Source: Glandiceps talaboti
Taxonomy: Eukaryota > Hemichordata > Enteropneusta > Spengelidae
Direction: 5' to 3'
Length of the DNA: 64,000 bases
Assembly: GCF_964340395.1 (NCBI RefSeq)
Contig: NC_135556.1
Location: forward strand, 449,001-513,000
Part shown: positions 12,517 to 22,900 of the stretch, one piece after another
How positions within the stretch are numbered: the first letter of the stretch is position 1
Layout of the letters: each line of letters starts with the position of its first letter
Notes under the pieces: model-generated
The model's database searches: none
Told to the model about the DNA's origin: nothing
What the model saw: only the letters and a program-made list of their open reading frames with translations
Position numbers and translations under genes: made by a program

Positions 12517-12978
12517 ATGATTGACCAAGTTACCACAAATATTAAAACGATACAGGATTTAACAGATTATCTTACACAAGTATGTAGTGCGTATAGACGT
12601 TCTTACAAATTATTAAGTCTTGTTAATAAAGGAATACTTATTACTAGTGGAATTATTTCAGGAGTTGGTGCATTAGCTGCTGTTCCCGTAATTCCAGTTT
12701 TCATTAGTTTATTAGCAGCTGTTCCAATAGTTGTTACAGTTGTCAACCAAAATTTAAAATTATTGGATAAAGTATCACGATTAAAAGTACAATATCAGAA
12801 TTTTAAAGAATTACTAACATATACGCAAGCAAATATTTACTCTGAAACACCTCAAGAATTTATTCAGGAAGTATTTATGAAGTCTCTTGAAATGCAAAAA
12901 GCTGCCAATTATACTCCACCTTTGGAACGTTATTTAAAGTATTATAAACTGAATGGATATTCAGATATTGAAAAATAA
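12517..12978 (+). CDS. Gene D (copy 1), small membrane protein, 153 aa
   Basis: An open frame 21 bp after gene C. Residues about 40-75 form two hydrophobic stretches (GILITSGIISGVGALAAVPV and VFISLLAAVPIVVTVV), flanked by helical, charged segments with coiled-coil character. Proteins of this layout, with an Ala/Gly/Val helical pair and flanking coils, are common in invertebrate virus-like elements, but I know of no assigned function. The homolog at 35799-36269 is nearly identical in the hydrophobic part. Confidence 0.7.
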   Translation: MIDQVTTNIKTIQDLTDYLTQVCSAYRRSYKLLSLVNKGILITSGIISGVGALAAVPVIPVFISLLAAVPIVVTVVNQNLKLLDKVSRLKVQYQNFKELLTYTQANIYSETPQEFIQEVFMKSLEMQKAANYTPPLERYLKYYKLNGYSDIEK

Positions 12979-13033
12979 TTGAAAAAAAATATTTTATTTA
13001 AATACTTTATATACTTTACTATAGCTTACTAAT

Positions 13034-14118
13034 ATGGACCAGTATTTGCGAGACTTGTATTATAATTCTGATTTAGCATACAGCGGCATCACAAAATTGT
13101 GGCGTAAAATCAAAGCAGACAAGAAACAAAAAAAAGTCGATAGCGTTAAATATAAGGAATTGAAACAATGGTTGGAAGAACAAGAAGTTTACACTATGCA
13201 CAAACCAGCGATTAAAAAGTTCCCTTACCACAAAGTAATTGTTTATGGAATCGATGACCAGTGGCAAGCTGACATTGTAGAGATGAATACTATGCCCAAT
13301 GACCAGAGTAAAAATCAGGGGTATCGTTACATCCTGACTGTTATCGATGTGTTATCGAAGTATGCTTGGGCGATACCACTCAAGTCAAAACGTGGTATTG
13401 AAATGGCTGATTCCTTTGAGTTGATTTTTAAAGACCGTGAACCGAATAAAATACAGTTTGATGAAGGACGGGAATTTTACAATAAGCATGTTAAAGATCT
13501 CTTTGAAAATCGTGAAATTGAGTGGTTTAGTACATATCAGATAAAAAGGCATCAGTTGTCGAGCGTTTTAACAGGACACTTAAATCACGTATGTATAAAT
13601 ATTTTACTGATAAACAAACTAGAAATTGGGTCGACGTACTAGATCGATTAGTGGATGGTTATAATAATACCTATCACAATTCAATCCACATGACTCCGAA
13701 GGAAGCATCATTACCAAAGAATGAAAATATAGTTTGGTATATTTTGTACGATGCTTATTTCACTGTTGAATATGGAACTCCGAAGTTTAATATCGGTGAT
13801 ACCGTGAGAATTTCCAAATACAAGAACGTGTTTGCCAAAGGATATCTACCAAACTATACATGTTAACTTTTCAAAATCAAACAAATTATCTTTGGTCCCG
13901 TTATTGTTTACACTCTGGAAGATTTATCGGGTGAAGACATTGAAGGCACGTTTTATGAGCAAGAATTATCGATTGATATGACTAAGGAATCGAAACAACA
14001 CTATAAAATTGAACGGGTATTACGTAAGAAAAAAATCAAAGGCTATGAATACACATTGGTAAAATGGTTAGGATATGACGATAAATTCAATTCTTGGGAA
14101 TCGATTGAAAATATTTAA
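13034..14118 (+). pseudogene. Gene E (copy 1), retroviral-type integrase with chromodomain, broken
   Basis: The integrase joins element ends to host DNA. The ATG at 13034 opens 202 residues containing catalytic Asp80 (WQADIVEM) and Asp143 (QFDEGREF). A one-base loss near 13536 shifts the frame. The catalytic Glu region and the downstream DNA-binding part lie in the next frame (open from 13591 to 13866), which ends in a premature stop at 13864-13866. The remaining part carries a chromodomain (KIERVLRKKK... EYTLVKWLGY... NSWESIENI) ending at 14118. Integrases with a C-terminal chromodomain are typical of Polintons. The same breaks are present in copies 2 and 3. Confidence 0.88.
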
Positions 14119-14196
14119 AAAATTAAAAATATTTTAAAAAATTCAAAAATAGTATAATTAATAAATAGTATAATTAATAATTTATTAATGTATAGT

Positions 14197-14249
14197 ACAA
14201 CAGTTTGACAAAAGTTTAGCAACAGTTTAGCAACAGTTTAGCAACATGT
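14197..14249 (+). repeat. 11-bp direct repeats before gene F
   Basis: Three copies of GTTTAGCAACA, preceded by a related GTTTGACAAAA, run directly into the ATG of gene F. The inner element keeps only ACATCATG here, so the expansion is specific to the outer element. Copies lie at +4232 and +8464. Confidence 0.8.
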
Positions 14250-14436
14250 TTGGAGAACATAATATAACTAAATTTTTAAACAAGTACAAAGAAGTCCTTG
14301 GTTTTAAAAAATATGCATGTATTAATTGTAAATACAGGGGTAAAATTGAAAGATCAAAGTTTATATCAGATTATTTTATCCTTTTGTAAAGAAGTCGAAA
14401 AAAAGAATTTTTTTAAACGTATTGAATTCTTAAGTT
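14246..14436 (+). pseudogene. Gene F (copy 1), 5' part only, cut by a LINE
   Basis: Starts MFGEHNITKFLNKYKEVLGF, like the intact 115-residue homolog at 37686-38030, but has a deletion of about 36 bp after residue 20. It ends at AAGTT (14432-14436), where the LINE 3' tail begins. Its 3' end is found only after the third unit, at 25061-25162. Confidence 0.8.
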
Positions 14437-14922
14437 TTTTTTTTTTATATTTATAAGATTTTTATTGGTAACTTCAGTTGTTTACAATATAAGTTGCTCT
14501 TGTATTACATAATAAGATGGTGTATTGTTATCCATTTGTTACAGTGCCTTTCAAGTTTGTCTTTGTTAACAGCTATAATATACTCACAGTGATAATTGTA
14601 TTTTACATGGTTCAAGTATAGTGCAAAGTGCGGTTTCAAGTTTTTCATCTTCATAGAGTAAATGTGTCTCTTGGCCAACAGAAGCAAGTGGTTATACAGA
14701 TTTGTGAAAGTTATGTTTCCAAATAATATCTCACTGAGGGAGGGCAGGTCGAATAGAGTAAAGCAATTCTTGAAACAATTTAAAAAATCTTGCCAAAACT
14801 TTTGAGTTTCATTACATGAGTGGAATAAGTGCCTTAAAGTTTCATCATCTCTTTCACAAAAAGTGCAAGCTGGAGAGATCTGCATTCCCCTTCTCTTCAA
14901 TTCATAATTTGTGAACAGAATG
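14437..14922 (-). mobile_element. LINE 3' end fragment within unit 1
   Basis: A poly-T start followed by the C-terminal 131 residues of a non-LTR reverse transcriptase on the minus strand (14505-14900), including a CTFC...H...C zinc-binding motif (zf-RVT). It is identical over its length to the 3' end of the longer LINE at 22901-25055 and is cut at the amplification breakpoint. Confidence 0.93.
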
Positions 14923-15045
14923 TGTAATATTATACCAGGAATTATATAGTTTACACTCCAACAGTCGTATCTGTTTATAACCAGTCAGCGTTTCTGTAAA
15001 ACTGATAGTAATATCATTAGATTCTTTGTTTATATACAACTTCAT
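14923..15045 (-). pseudogene. Gene A 5' fragment (copy 2)
   Basis: Only the first 40 or so codons of the penton-like gene, from the ATG at 15043-15045. The frame then runs into LINE sequence at the amplification junction (ending ...HSVHKL). No full protein can be made. Confidence 0.9.
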
Positions 15046-15098
15046 TGTTTTTTGTTTATATATATATTTATATATATTTATTATATACTTAGTATAAT

Positions 15099-16126
15099 AT
15101 GCCATCAAATTTTGGATTAGGTATGATAGCACCACAAGGATATGCACTTAATGATCTCAAAGATGTTAACACACCCACAACGTATTTAATCGGACGCAAT
15201 AATAATAAAGATTTCTTCTTAAAATGGAAAAATAATTCTAAATCATTTAATTTAGAACCAGCGGCAGTTCAATCACACGAGCATACAAACAAATTAGTAG
15301 ATCTAAATGATATAGATGAGACAATCGAAGAATATAAAGTAACAAAACATCATGTACCATTTGGCTTTGCATATAGCAACAGAGATAATAAGTTCTATAC
15401 TTTTGAATTACCAAGAGATTTTGTTGAATTGATTGAAAAACCCTTAACTATTGACCATGGTTTAACTGACCGAGTTCCTTATGTGTTGGTTTATAATGAC
15501 AATAATATAATAAGACATTTAGTTTAACTGATATCAGACACTATTTACCGGAAGCAGATCCTAGGTTAGACCTGTTGAACCCAAAACTGGATTTAAAAAT
15601 GGATGCTTCAAAAACAATAGTGAAAAGTGACAGTATTTTTCGTAGAATTGTGAATTCAGGAGAATGGTATTGTAGTTATATTATTCAAGAAGGAATTATT
15701 AACTTATTTTATGATGCGCAGTTTAATGTAACTGGTTTGAAACCTATTGATGAGGCTAAATTAACATTGATTTCTATTAGTGATGCGATGACGTACAATA
15801 TAAAAAAAAGTAAGCAGTGGTGCCATTATTATTAAATGTATTAAATTAAATACTGAGGGTGAATACGATACGCTTTTGGATGGATTTTCAATAGCATGTT
15901 ACCGACGTACATTATTAACTATTGAAATTCATATTGATAATGAGAATATTAATGTTACTTTTACAGAAAATAAAGTGTGTCATCTAAATTAGCAGAAGCG
16001 TTAATAGAAAATAAAAAAAGTTTTATATGCAATAACACAAGGGTTATTGTTTCTAGATATCAAAACAATAACTTTGAAACGTATGATTCTTATAGATTTA
16101 AAAGTATTTTAAACTCAACTTTTTAA
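15099..16126 (+). pseudogene. Gene B (copy 2), broken
   Basis: Same three open pieces as copy 1 (15099-15527, 15575-15835, then to about 16126), with the same disabling changes. One substitution near 15896 differs from copy 1. The damage therefore predates the amplification. Confidence 0.7.
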
Positions 16127-16158
16127 AAAAAAGTTAAATATTTAGTATTATATACAAA

Positions 16159-16728
16159 ATGAATAAATCTCTTAGTTTATCTTTCAATGATCTTAAGGAT
16201 TTTAAATCTATGAAAACAATACCAGGTGTTAAATATCAGATAGAATATGAAAATAATATGTTTAAATTAAAGCCAATTCCACCTAAAAAACCGGAGTCAG
16301 AGAGAATTGCAATAATTGAATTTGTCTGTAAAAAAAATGTTAAGGAATTTTCTCATATAATAAACACGGATAAAGTAATATTTGATAGTGATAAAAACGA
16401 TTATTTTATTCAACCAGGAACTTACCATATTCAACATTTTTTAGACTCTGGTCATATTCTCCCTCAGTTGAAGTTTAAAGAAAAAAATGAGAGAGCAATA
16501 GTTATTTTTTATATAAAATTCGATGATGAAAAAAAAATATCTCATTTAACATACGTTATAAACAAACAAATTTTACCAACATCTATGTCTCGGTTATTTC
16601 ATACTGAAAAAAAAGTTAAAATTAGTATTAATTTTACGGTCTTCGATTGCAGTTATACAAAAATAACTTATCATTCCACTTTGATTATCAAACCTTATAA
16701 AAATAATATTTTTAAATATATAGTATAA
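16159..16728 (+). CDS. Gene C (copy 2), 189 aa
   Basis: The protein is identical to copy 1. A silent C/T difference in the early codons separates the two. Function unknown. Confidence 0.68.
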   Translation: MNKSLSLSFNDLKDFKSMKTIPGVKYQIEYENNMFKLKPIPPKKPESERIAIIEFVCKKNVKEFSHIINTDKVIFDSDKNDYFIQPGTYHIQHFLDSGHILPQLKFKEKNERAIVIFYIKFDDEKKISHLTYVINKQILPTSMSRLFHTEKKVKISINFTVFDCSYTKITYHSTLIIKPYKNNIFKYIV

Positions 16729-16748
16729 TTATAAGGTGATATTACAAA

Positions 16749-17210
16749 ATGATTGACCAAGTTACCACAAATATTAAAACGATACAGGATTTAACAGATT
16801 ATCTTACACAAGTATGTAGTGCGTATAGACGTTCTTACAAATTATTAAGTCTTGTTAATAAAGGAATACTTATTACTAGTGGAATTATTTCAGGAGTTGG
16901 TGCATTAGCTGCTGTTCCCGTAATTCCAGTTTTCATTAGTTTATTAGCAGCTGTTCCAATAGTTGTTACAGTTGTCAACCAAAATTTAAAATTATTGGAT
17001 AAAGTATCACGATTAAAAGTACAATATCAGAATTTTAAAGAATTACTAACATATACGCAAGCAAATATTTACTCTGAAACACCTCAAGAATTTATTCAGG
17101 AAGTATTTATGAAGTCTCTTGAAATGCAAAAAGCTGCCAATTATACTCCACCTTTGGAACGTTATTTAAAGTATTATAAACTGAATGGATATTCAGATAT
17201 TGAAAAATAA
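16749..17210 (+). CDS. Gene D (copy 2), small membrane protein
   Basis: The 153-aa protein is identical to copy 1, with a hydrophobic pair at residues 40-75 and flanking coiled-coil-like helices. Confidence 0.68.
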   Translation: MIDQVTTNIKTIQDLTDYLTQVCSAYRRSYKLLSLVNKGILITSGIISGVGALAAVPVIPVFISLLAAVPIVVTVVNQNLKLLDKVSRLKVQYQNFKELLTYTQANIYSETPQEFIQEVFMKSLEMQKAANYTPPLERYLKYYKLNGYSDIEK

Positions 17211-17265
17211 TTGAAAAAAAATATTTTATTTAAATACTTTATATACTTTACTATAGCTTACTAAT

Positions 17266-18350
17266 ATGGACCAGTATTTGCGAGACTTGTATTATAATTC
17301 TGATTTAGCATACAGCGGCATCACAAAATTGTGGCGTAAAATCAAAGCAGACAAGAAACAAAAAAAAGTCGATAGCGTTAAATATAAGGAATTGAAACAA
17401 TGGTTGGAAGAACAAGAAGTTTACACTATGCACAAACCAGCGATTAAAAAGTTCCCTTACCACAAAGTAATTGTTTATGGAATCGATGACCAGTGGCAAG
17501 CTGACATTGTAGAGATGAATACTATGCCCAATGACCAGAGTAAAAATCAGGGGTATCGTTACATCCTGACTGTTATCGATGTGTTATCGAAGTATGCTTG
17601 GGCGATACCACTCAAGTCAAAACGTGGTATTGAAATGGCTGATTCCTTTGAGTTGATTTTTAAAGACCGTGAACCGAATAAAATACAGTTTGATGAAGGA
17701 CGGGAATTTTACAATAAGCATGTTAAAGATCTCTTTGAAAATCGTGAAATTGAGTGGTTTAGTACATATCAGATAAAAAGGCATCAGTTGTCGAGCGTTT
17801 TAACAGGACACTTAAATCACGTATGTATAAATATTTTACTGATAAACAAACTAGAAATTGGGTCGACGTACTAGATCGATTAGTGGATGGTTATAATAAT
17901 ACCTATCACAATTCAATCCACATGACTCCGAAGGAAGCATCATTACCAAAGAATGAAAATATAGTTTGGTATATTTTGTACGATGCTTATTTCACTGTTG
18001 AATATGGAACTCCGAAGTTTAATATCGGTGATACCGTGAGAATTTCCAAATACAAGAACGTGTTTGCCAAAGGATATCTACCAAACTATACATGTTAACT
18101 TTTCAAAATCAAACAAATTATCTTTGGTCCCGTTATTGTTTACACTCTGGAAGATTTATCGGGTGAAGACATTGAAGGCACGTTTTATGAGCAAGAATTA
18201 TCGATTGATATGACTAAGGAATCGAAACAACACTATAAAATTGAACGGGTATTACGTAAGAAAAAAATCAAAGGCTATGAATACACATTGGTAAAATGGT
18301 TAGGATATGACGATAAATTCAATTCTTGGGAATCGATTGAAAATATTTAA
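17266..18350 (+). pseudogene. Gene E (copy 2), integrase with chromodomain, broken
   Basis: Same two breaks as copy 1: a frameshift after the first two catalytic Asp residues and a premature stop before the chromodomain. Open pieces are 17266-17874 and 17823-18098, followed by the chromodomain to 18350. Confidence 0.87.
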
Positions 18351-18477
18351 AAAATTAAAAATATTTTAAAAAATTCAAAAATAGTATAATTAATAAATAG
18401 TATAATTAATAATTTATTAATGTATAGTACAACAGTTTGACAAAAGTTTAGCAACAGTTTAGCAACAGTTTAGCAAC

Positions 18478-18668
18478 ATGTTTGGAGAACATAATATAAC
18501 TAAATTTTTAAACAAGTACAAAGAAGTCCTTGGTTTTAAAAAATATGCATGTATTAATTGTAAATACAGGGGTAAAATTGAAAGATCAAAGTTTATATCA
18601 GATTATTTTATCCTTTTGTAAAGAAGTCGAAAAAAAGAATTTTTTTAAACGTATTGAATTCTTAAGTT
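18478..18668 (+). pseudogene. Gene F (copy 2), 5' part
   Basis: Same truncated 5' piece as in unit 1, ending at the LINE poly-T. The three 11-bp GTTTAGCAACA repeats lie just upstream. Confidence 0.8.
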
Positions 18669-19154
18669 TTTTTTTTTTATATTTATAAGATTTTTATTGG
18701 TAACTTCAGTTGTTTACAATATAAGTTGCTCTTGTATTACATAATAAGATGGTGTATTGTTATCCATTTGTTACAGTGCCTTTCAAGTTTGTCTTTGTTA
18801 ACAGCTATAATATACTCACAGTGATAATTGTATTTTACATGGTTCAAGTATAGTGCAAAGTGCGGTTTCAAGTTTTTCATCTTCATAGAGTAAATGTGTC
18901 TCTTGGCCAACAGAAGCAAGTGGTTATACAGATTTGTGAAAGTTATGTTTCCAAATAATATCTCACTGAGGGAGGGCAGGTCGAATAGAGTAAAGCAATT
19001 CTTGAAACAATTTAAAAAATCTTGCCAAAACTTTTGAGTTTCATTACATGAGTGGAATAAGTGCCTTAAAGTTTCATCATCTCTTTCACAAAAAGTGCAA
19101 GCTGGAGAGATCTGCATTCCCCTTCTCTTCAATTCATAATTTGTGAACAGAATG
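18669..19154 (-). mobile_element. LINE 3' end fragment within unit 2
   Basis: Same 486-bp LINE tail as in unit 1, with the 131-residue C-terminal reverse transcriptase piece at 18737-19132. It is cut at the same base. Confidence 0.93.
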
Positions 19155-19277
19155 TGTAATATTATACCAGGAATTATATAGTTTACACTCCAACAGTCGT
19201 ATCTGTTTATAACCAGTCAGCGTTTCTGTAAAACTGATAGTAATATCATTAGATTCTTTGTTTATATACAACTTCAT
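19155..19277 (-). pseudogene. Gene A 5' fragment (copy 3)
   Basis: First 40 or so codons only, fused to the LINE tail of unit 2, as in copy 2. Confidence 0.9.
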
Positions 19278-19330
19278 TGTTTTTTGTTTATATATATATT
19301 TATATATATTTATTATATACTTAGTATAAT

Positions 19331-20358
19331 ATGCCATCAAATTTTGGATTAGGTATGATAGCACCACAAGGATATGCACTTAATGATCTCAAAGATGTTA
19401 ACACACCCACAACGTATTTAATCGGACGCAATAATAATAAAGATTTCTTCTTAAAATGGAAAAATAATTCTAAATCATTTAATTTAGAACCAGCGGCAGT
19501 TCAATCACACGAGCATACAAACAAATTAGTAGATCTAAATGATATAGATGAGACAATCGAAGAATATAAAGTAACAAAACATCATGTACCATTTGGCTTT
19601 GCATATAGCAACAGAGATAATAAGTTCTATACTTTTGAATTACCAAGAGATTTTGTTGAATTGATTGAAAAACCCTTAACTATTGACCATGGTTTAACTG
19701 ACCGAGTTCCTTATGTGTTGGTTTATAATGACAATAATATAATAAGACATTTAGTTTAACTGATATCAGACACTATTTACCGGAAGCAGATCCTAGGTTA
19801 GACCTGTTGAACCCAAAACTGGATTTAAAAATGGATGCTTCAAAAACAATAGTGAAAAGTGACAGTATTTTTCGTAGAATTGTGAATTCAGGAGAATGGT
19901 ATTGTAGTTATATTATTCAAGAAGGAATTATTAACTTATTTTATGATGCGCAGTTTAATGTAACTGGTTTGAAACCTATTGATGAGGCTAAATTAACATT
20001 GATTTCTATTAGTGATGCGATGACGTACAATATAAAAAAAAGTAAGCAGTGGTGCCATTATTATTAAATGTATTAAAGTAAATACTGAGGGTGAATACGA
20101 TACGCTTTTGGATGGATTTTCAATAGCATGTTACCGACGTACATTATTAACTATTGAAATTCATATTGATAATGAGAATATTAATGTTACTTTTACAGAA
20201 AATAAAGTGTGTCATCTAAATTAGCAGAAGCGTTAATAGAAAATAAAAAAAGTGTTATATGCAATAACACAAGGGTTATTGTTTCTAGATATCAAAACAA
20301 TAACTTTGAAACGTATGATTCTTATAGATTTAAAAGTATTTTAAACTCAACTTTTTAA
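19331..20358 (+). pseudogene. Gene B (copy 3), broken
   Basis: Open pieces at 19331-19759 and 19807-20067, then a shifted C-terminal part to about 20358. Same disabling changes as copies 1 and 2. Confidence 0.7.
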
Positions 20359-20390
20359 AAAAAAGTTAAATATTTAGTATTATATACAAA

Positions 20391-20960
20391 ATGAATAAAT
20401 CTCTTAGTTTATCTTTCAACGATCTTAAGGATTTTAAATCTATGAAAACAATACCAGGTGTTAAATATCAGATAGAATATGAAAATAATATGTTTAAATT
20501 AAAGCCAATTCCACCTAAAAAACCGGAGTCAGAGAGAATTGCAATAATTGAATTTGTTTGTAAAAAAAATGTTAAGGAATTTTCTCATATAATAAACACG
20601 GATAAAGTAATATTTGATAGTGATAAAAACGATTATTTTATTCAACCAGGAACTTACCATATTCAACATTTTTTAGACTCTGGTCATATTCTCCCTCAGT
20701 TGAAGTTTAAAGAAAAAAATGAGAGAGCAATAGTTATTTTTTATATAAAATTCGATGATGAAAAAAAAATATCTCATTTAACATACGTTATAAACAAACA
20801 AATTTTACCAACATCTATGTCTCGGTTATTTCATACTGAAAAAAAAGTTAAAATTAGTATTAATTTTACGGTCTTCGATTGCAGTTATACAAAAATAACT
20901 TATCATTCCACTTTGATTATCAAACCTTATAAAAATAATATTTTTAAATATATAGTATAA
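20391..20960 (+). CDS. Gene C (copy 3), 189 aa
   Basis: The protein is identical to copies 1 and 2 despite one silent substitution. Function unknown. Confidence 0.68.
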   Translation: MNKSLSLSFNDLKDFKSMKTIPGVKYQIEYENNMFKLKPIPPKKPESERIAIIEFVCKKNVKEFSHIINTDKVIFDSDKNDYFIQPGTYHIQHFLDSGHILPQLKFKEKNERAIVIFYIKFDDEKKISHLTYVINKQILPTSMSRLFHTEKKVKISINFTVFDCSYTKITYHSTLIIKPYKNNIFKYIV

Positions 20961-20980
20961 TTATAAGGTGATATTACAAA

Positions 20981-21442
20981 ATGATTGACCAAGTTACCAC
21001 AAATATTAAAACGATACAGGATTTAACAGATTATCTTACACAAGTATGTAGTGCGTATAGACGTTCTTACAAATTATTAAGTCTTGTTAATAAAGGAATA
21101 CTTATTACTAGTGGAATTATTTCAGGAGTTGGTGCATTAGCTGCTGTTCCCGTAATTCCAGTTTTCATTAGTTTATTAGCAGCTGTTCCAATAGTTGTTA
21201 CAGTTGTCAACCAAAATTTAAAATTATTGGATAAAGTATCACGATTAAAAGTACAATATCAGAATTTTAAAGAATTACTAACATATACGCAAGCAAATAT
21301 TTACTCTGAAACACCTCAAGAATTTATTCAGGAAGTATTTATGAAGTCTCTTGAAATGCAAAAAGCTGCCAATTATACTCCACCTTTGGAACGTTATTTA
21401 AAGTATTATAAACTGAATGGATATTCAGATATTGAAAAATAA
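20981..21442 (+). CDS. Gene D (copy 3), small membrane protein
   Basis: The 153-aa protein is identical to copies 1 and 2. Confidence 0.68.
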   Translation: MIDQVTTNIKTIQDLTDYLTQVCSAYRRSYKLLSLVNKGILITSGIISGVGALAAVPVIPVFISLLAAVPIVVTVVNQNLKLLDKVSRLKVQYQNFKELLTYTQANIYSETPQEFIQEVFMKSLEMQKAANYTPPLERYLKYYKLNGYSDIEK

Positions 21443-21497
21443 TTGAAAAAAAATATTTTATTTAAATACTTTATATACTTTACTATAGCTTACTAAT

Positions 21498-22582
21498 ATG
21501 GACCAGTATTTGCGAGACTTGTATTATAATTCTGATTTAGCATACAGCGGCATCACAAAATTGTGGCGTAAAATCAAAGCAGACAAGAAACAAAAAAAAG
21601 TCGATAGCGTTAAATATAAGGAATTGAAACAATGGTTGGAAGAACAAGAAGTTTACACTATGCACAAACCAGCGATTAAAAAGTTCCCTTACCACAAAGT
21701 AATTGTTTATGGAATCGATGACCAGTGGCAAGCTGACATTGTAGAGATGAATACTATGCCCAATGACCAGAGTAAAAATCAGGGGTATCGTTACATCCTG
21801 ACTGTTATCGATGTGTTATCGAAGTATGCTTGGGCGATACCACTCAAGTCAAAACGTGGTATTGAAATGGCTGATTCCTTTGAGTTGATTTTTAAAGACC
21901 GTGAACCGAATAAAATACAGTTTGATGAAGGACGGGAATTTTACAATAAGCATGTTAAAGATCTCTTTGAAAATCGTGAAATTGAGTGGTTTAGTACATA
22001 TCAGATAAAAAGGCATCAGTTGTCGAGCGTTTTAACAGGACACTTAAATCACGTATGTATAAATATTTTACTGATAAACAAACTAGAAATTGGGTCGACG
22101 TACTAGATCGATTAGTGGATGGTTATAATAATACCTATCACAATTCAATCCACATGACTCCGAAGGAAGCATCATTACCAAAGAATGAAAATATAGTTTG
22201 GTATATTTTGTACGATGCTTATTTCACTGTTGAATATGGAACTCCGAAGTTTAATATCGGTGATACCGTGAGAATTTCCAAATACAAGAACGTGTTTGCC
22301 AAAGGATATCTACCAAACTATACATGTTAACTTTTCAAAATCAAACAAATTATCTTTGGTCCCGTTATTGTTTACACTCTGGAAGATTTATCGGGTGAAG
22401 ACATTGAAGGCACGTTTTATGAGCAAGAATTATCGATTGATATGACTAAGGAATCGAAACAACACTATAAAATTGAACGGGTATTACGTAAGAAAAAAAT
22501 CAAAGGCTATGAATACACATTGGTAAAATGGTTAGGATATGACGATAAATTCAATTCTTGGGAATCGATTGAAAATATTTAA
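21498..22582 (+). pseudogene. Gene E (copy 3), integrase with chromodomain, broken
   Basis: Same frameshift and premature stop as in copies 1 and 2. Open pieces at 21498-22106 and 22055-22330, then the chromodomain to 22582. Confidence 0.87.
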
Positions 22583-22709
22583 AAAATTAAAAATATTTTA
22601 AAAAATTCAAAAATAGTATAATTAATAAATAGTATAATTAATAATTTATTAATGTATAGTACAACAGTTTGACAAAAGTTTAGCAACAGTTTAGCAACAG
22701 TTTAGCAAC

Positions 22710-22900
22710 ATGTTTGGAGAACATAATATAACTAAATTTTTAAACAAGTACAAAGAAGTCCTTGGTTTTAAAAAATATGCATGTATTAATTGTAAATACA
22801 GGGGTAAAATTGAAAGATCAAAGTTTATATCAGATTATTTTATCCTTTTGTAAAGAAGTCGAAAAAAAGAATTTTTTTAAACGTATTGAATTCTTAAGTT
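22710..22900 (+). pseudogene. Gene F (copy 3), 5' part, split by the LINE
   Basis: The 5' piece of gene F, ending AAGTT at 22896-22900. The matching 3' piece lies at 25061-25162 beyond the LINE, so this is the original insertion site. Confidence 0.85.

Larger units (their letters stand above)
10691..14922. repeat. Tandem amplified unit, copy 1 (4,232 bp)
   Basis: It starts inside gene A at TGTAATATTATACC and ends in the 3' part of a minus-strand LINE at GAACAGAATG. The next unit follows directly, with a 2-bp microhomology (TG) at the junction. Every gene inside recurs at +4232 and +8464. It contains the 5' part of gene A, genes B to E, the 5' part of F and the LINE tail. Confidence 0.95.
14923..19154. 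repeat. Tandem amplified unit, copy 2
   Basis: Same length and gene order as copy 1, with only a few substitutions (for example near 15896, 16021 and 16188). It starts within gene A immediately after the LINE tail of unit 1. Confidence 0.95.
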
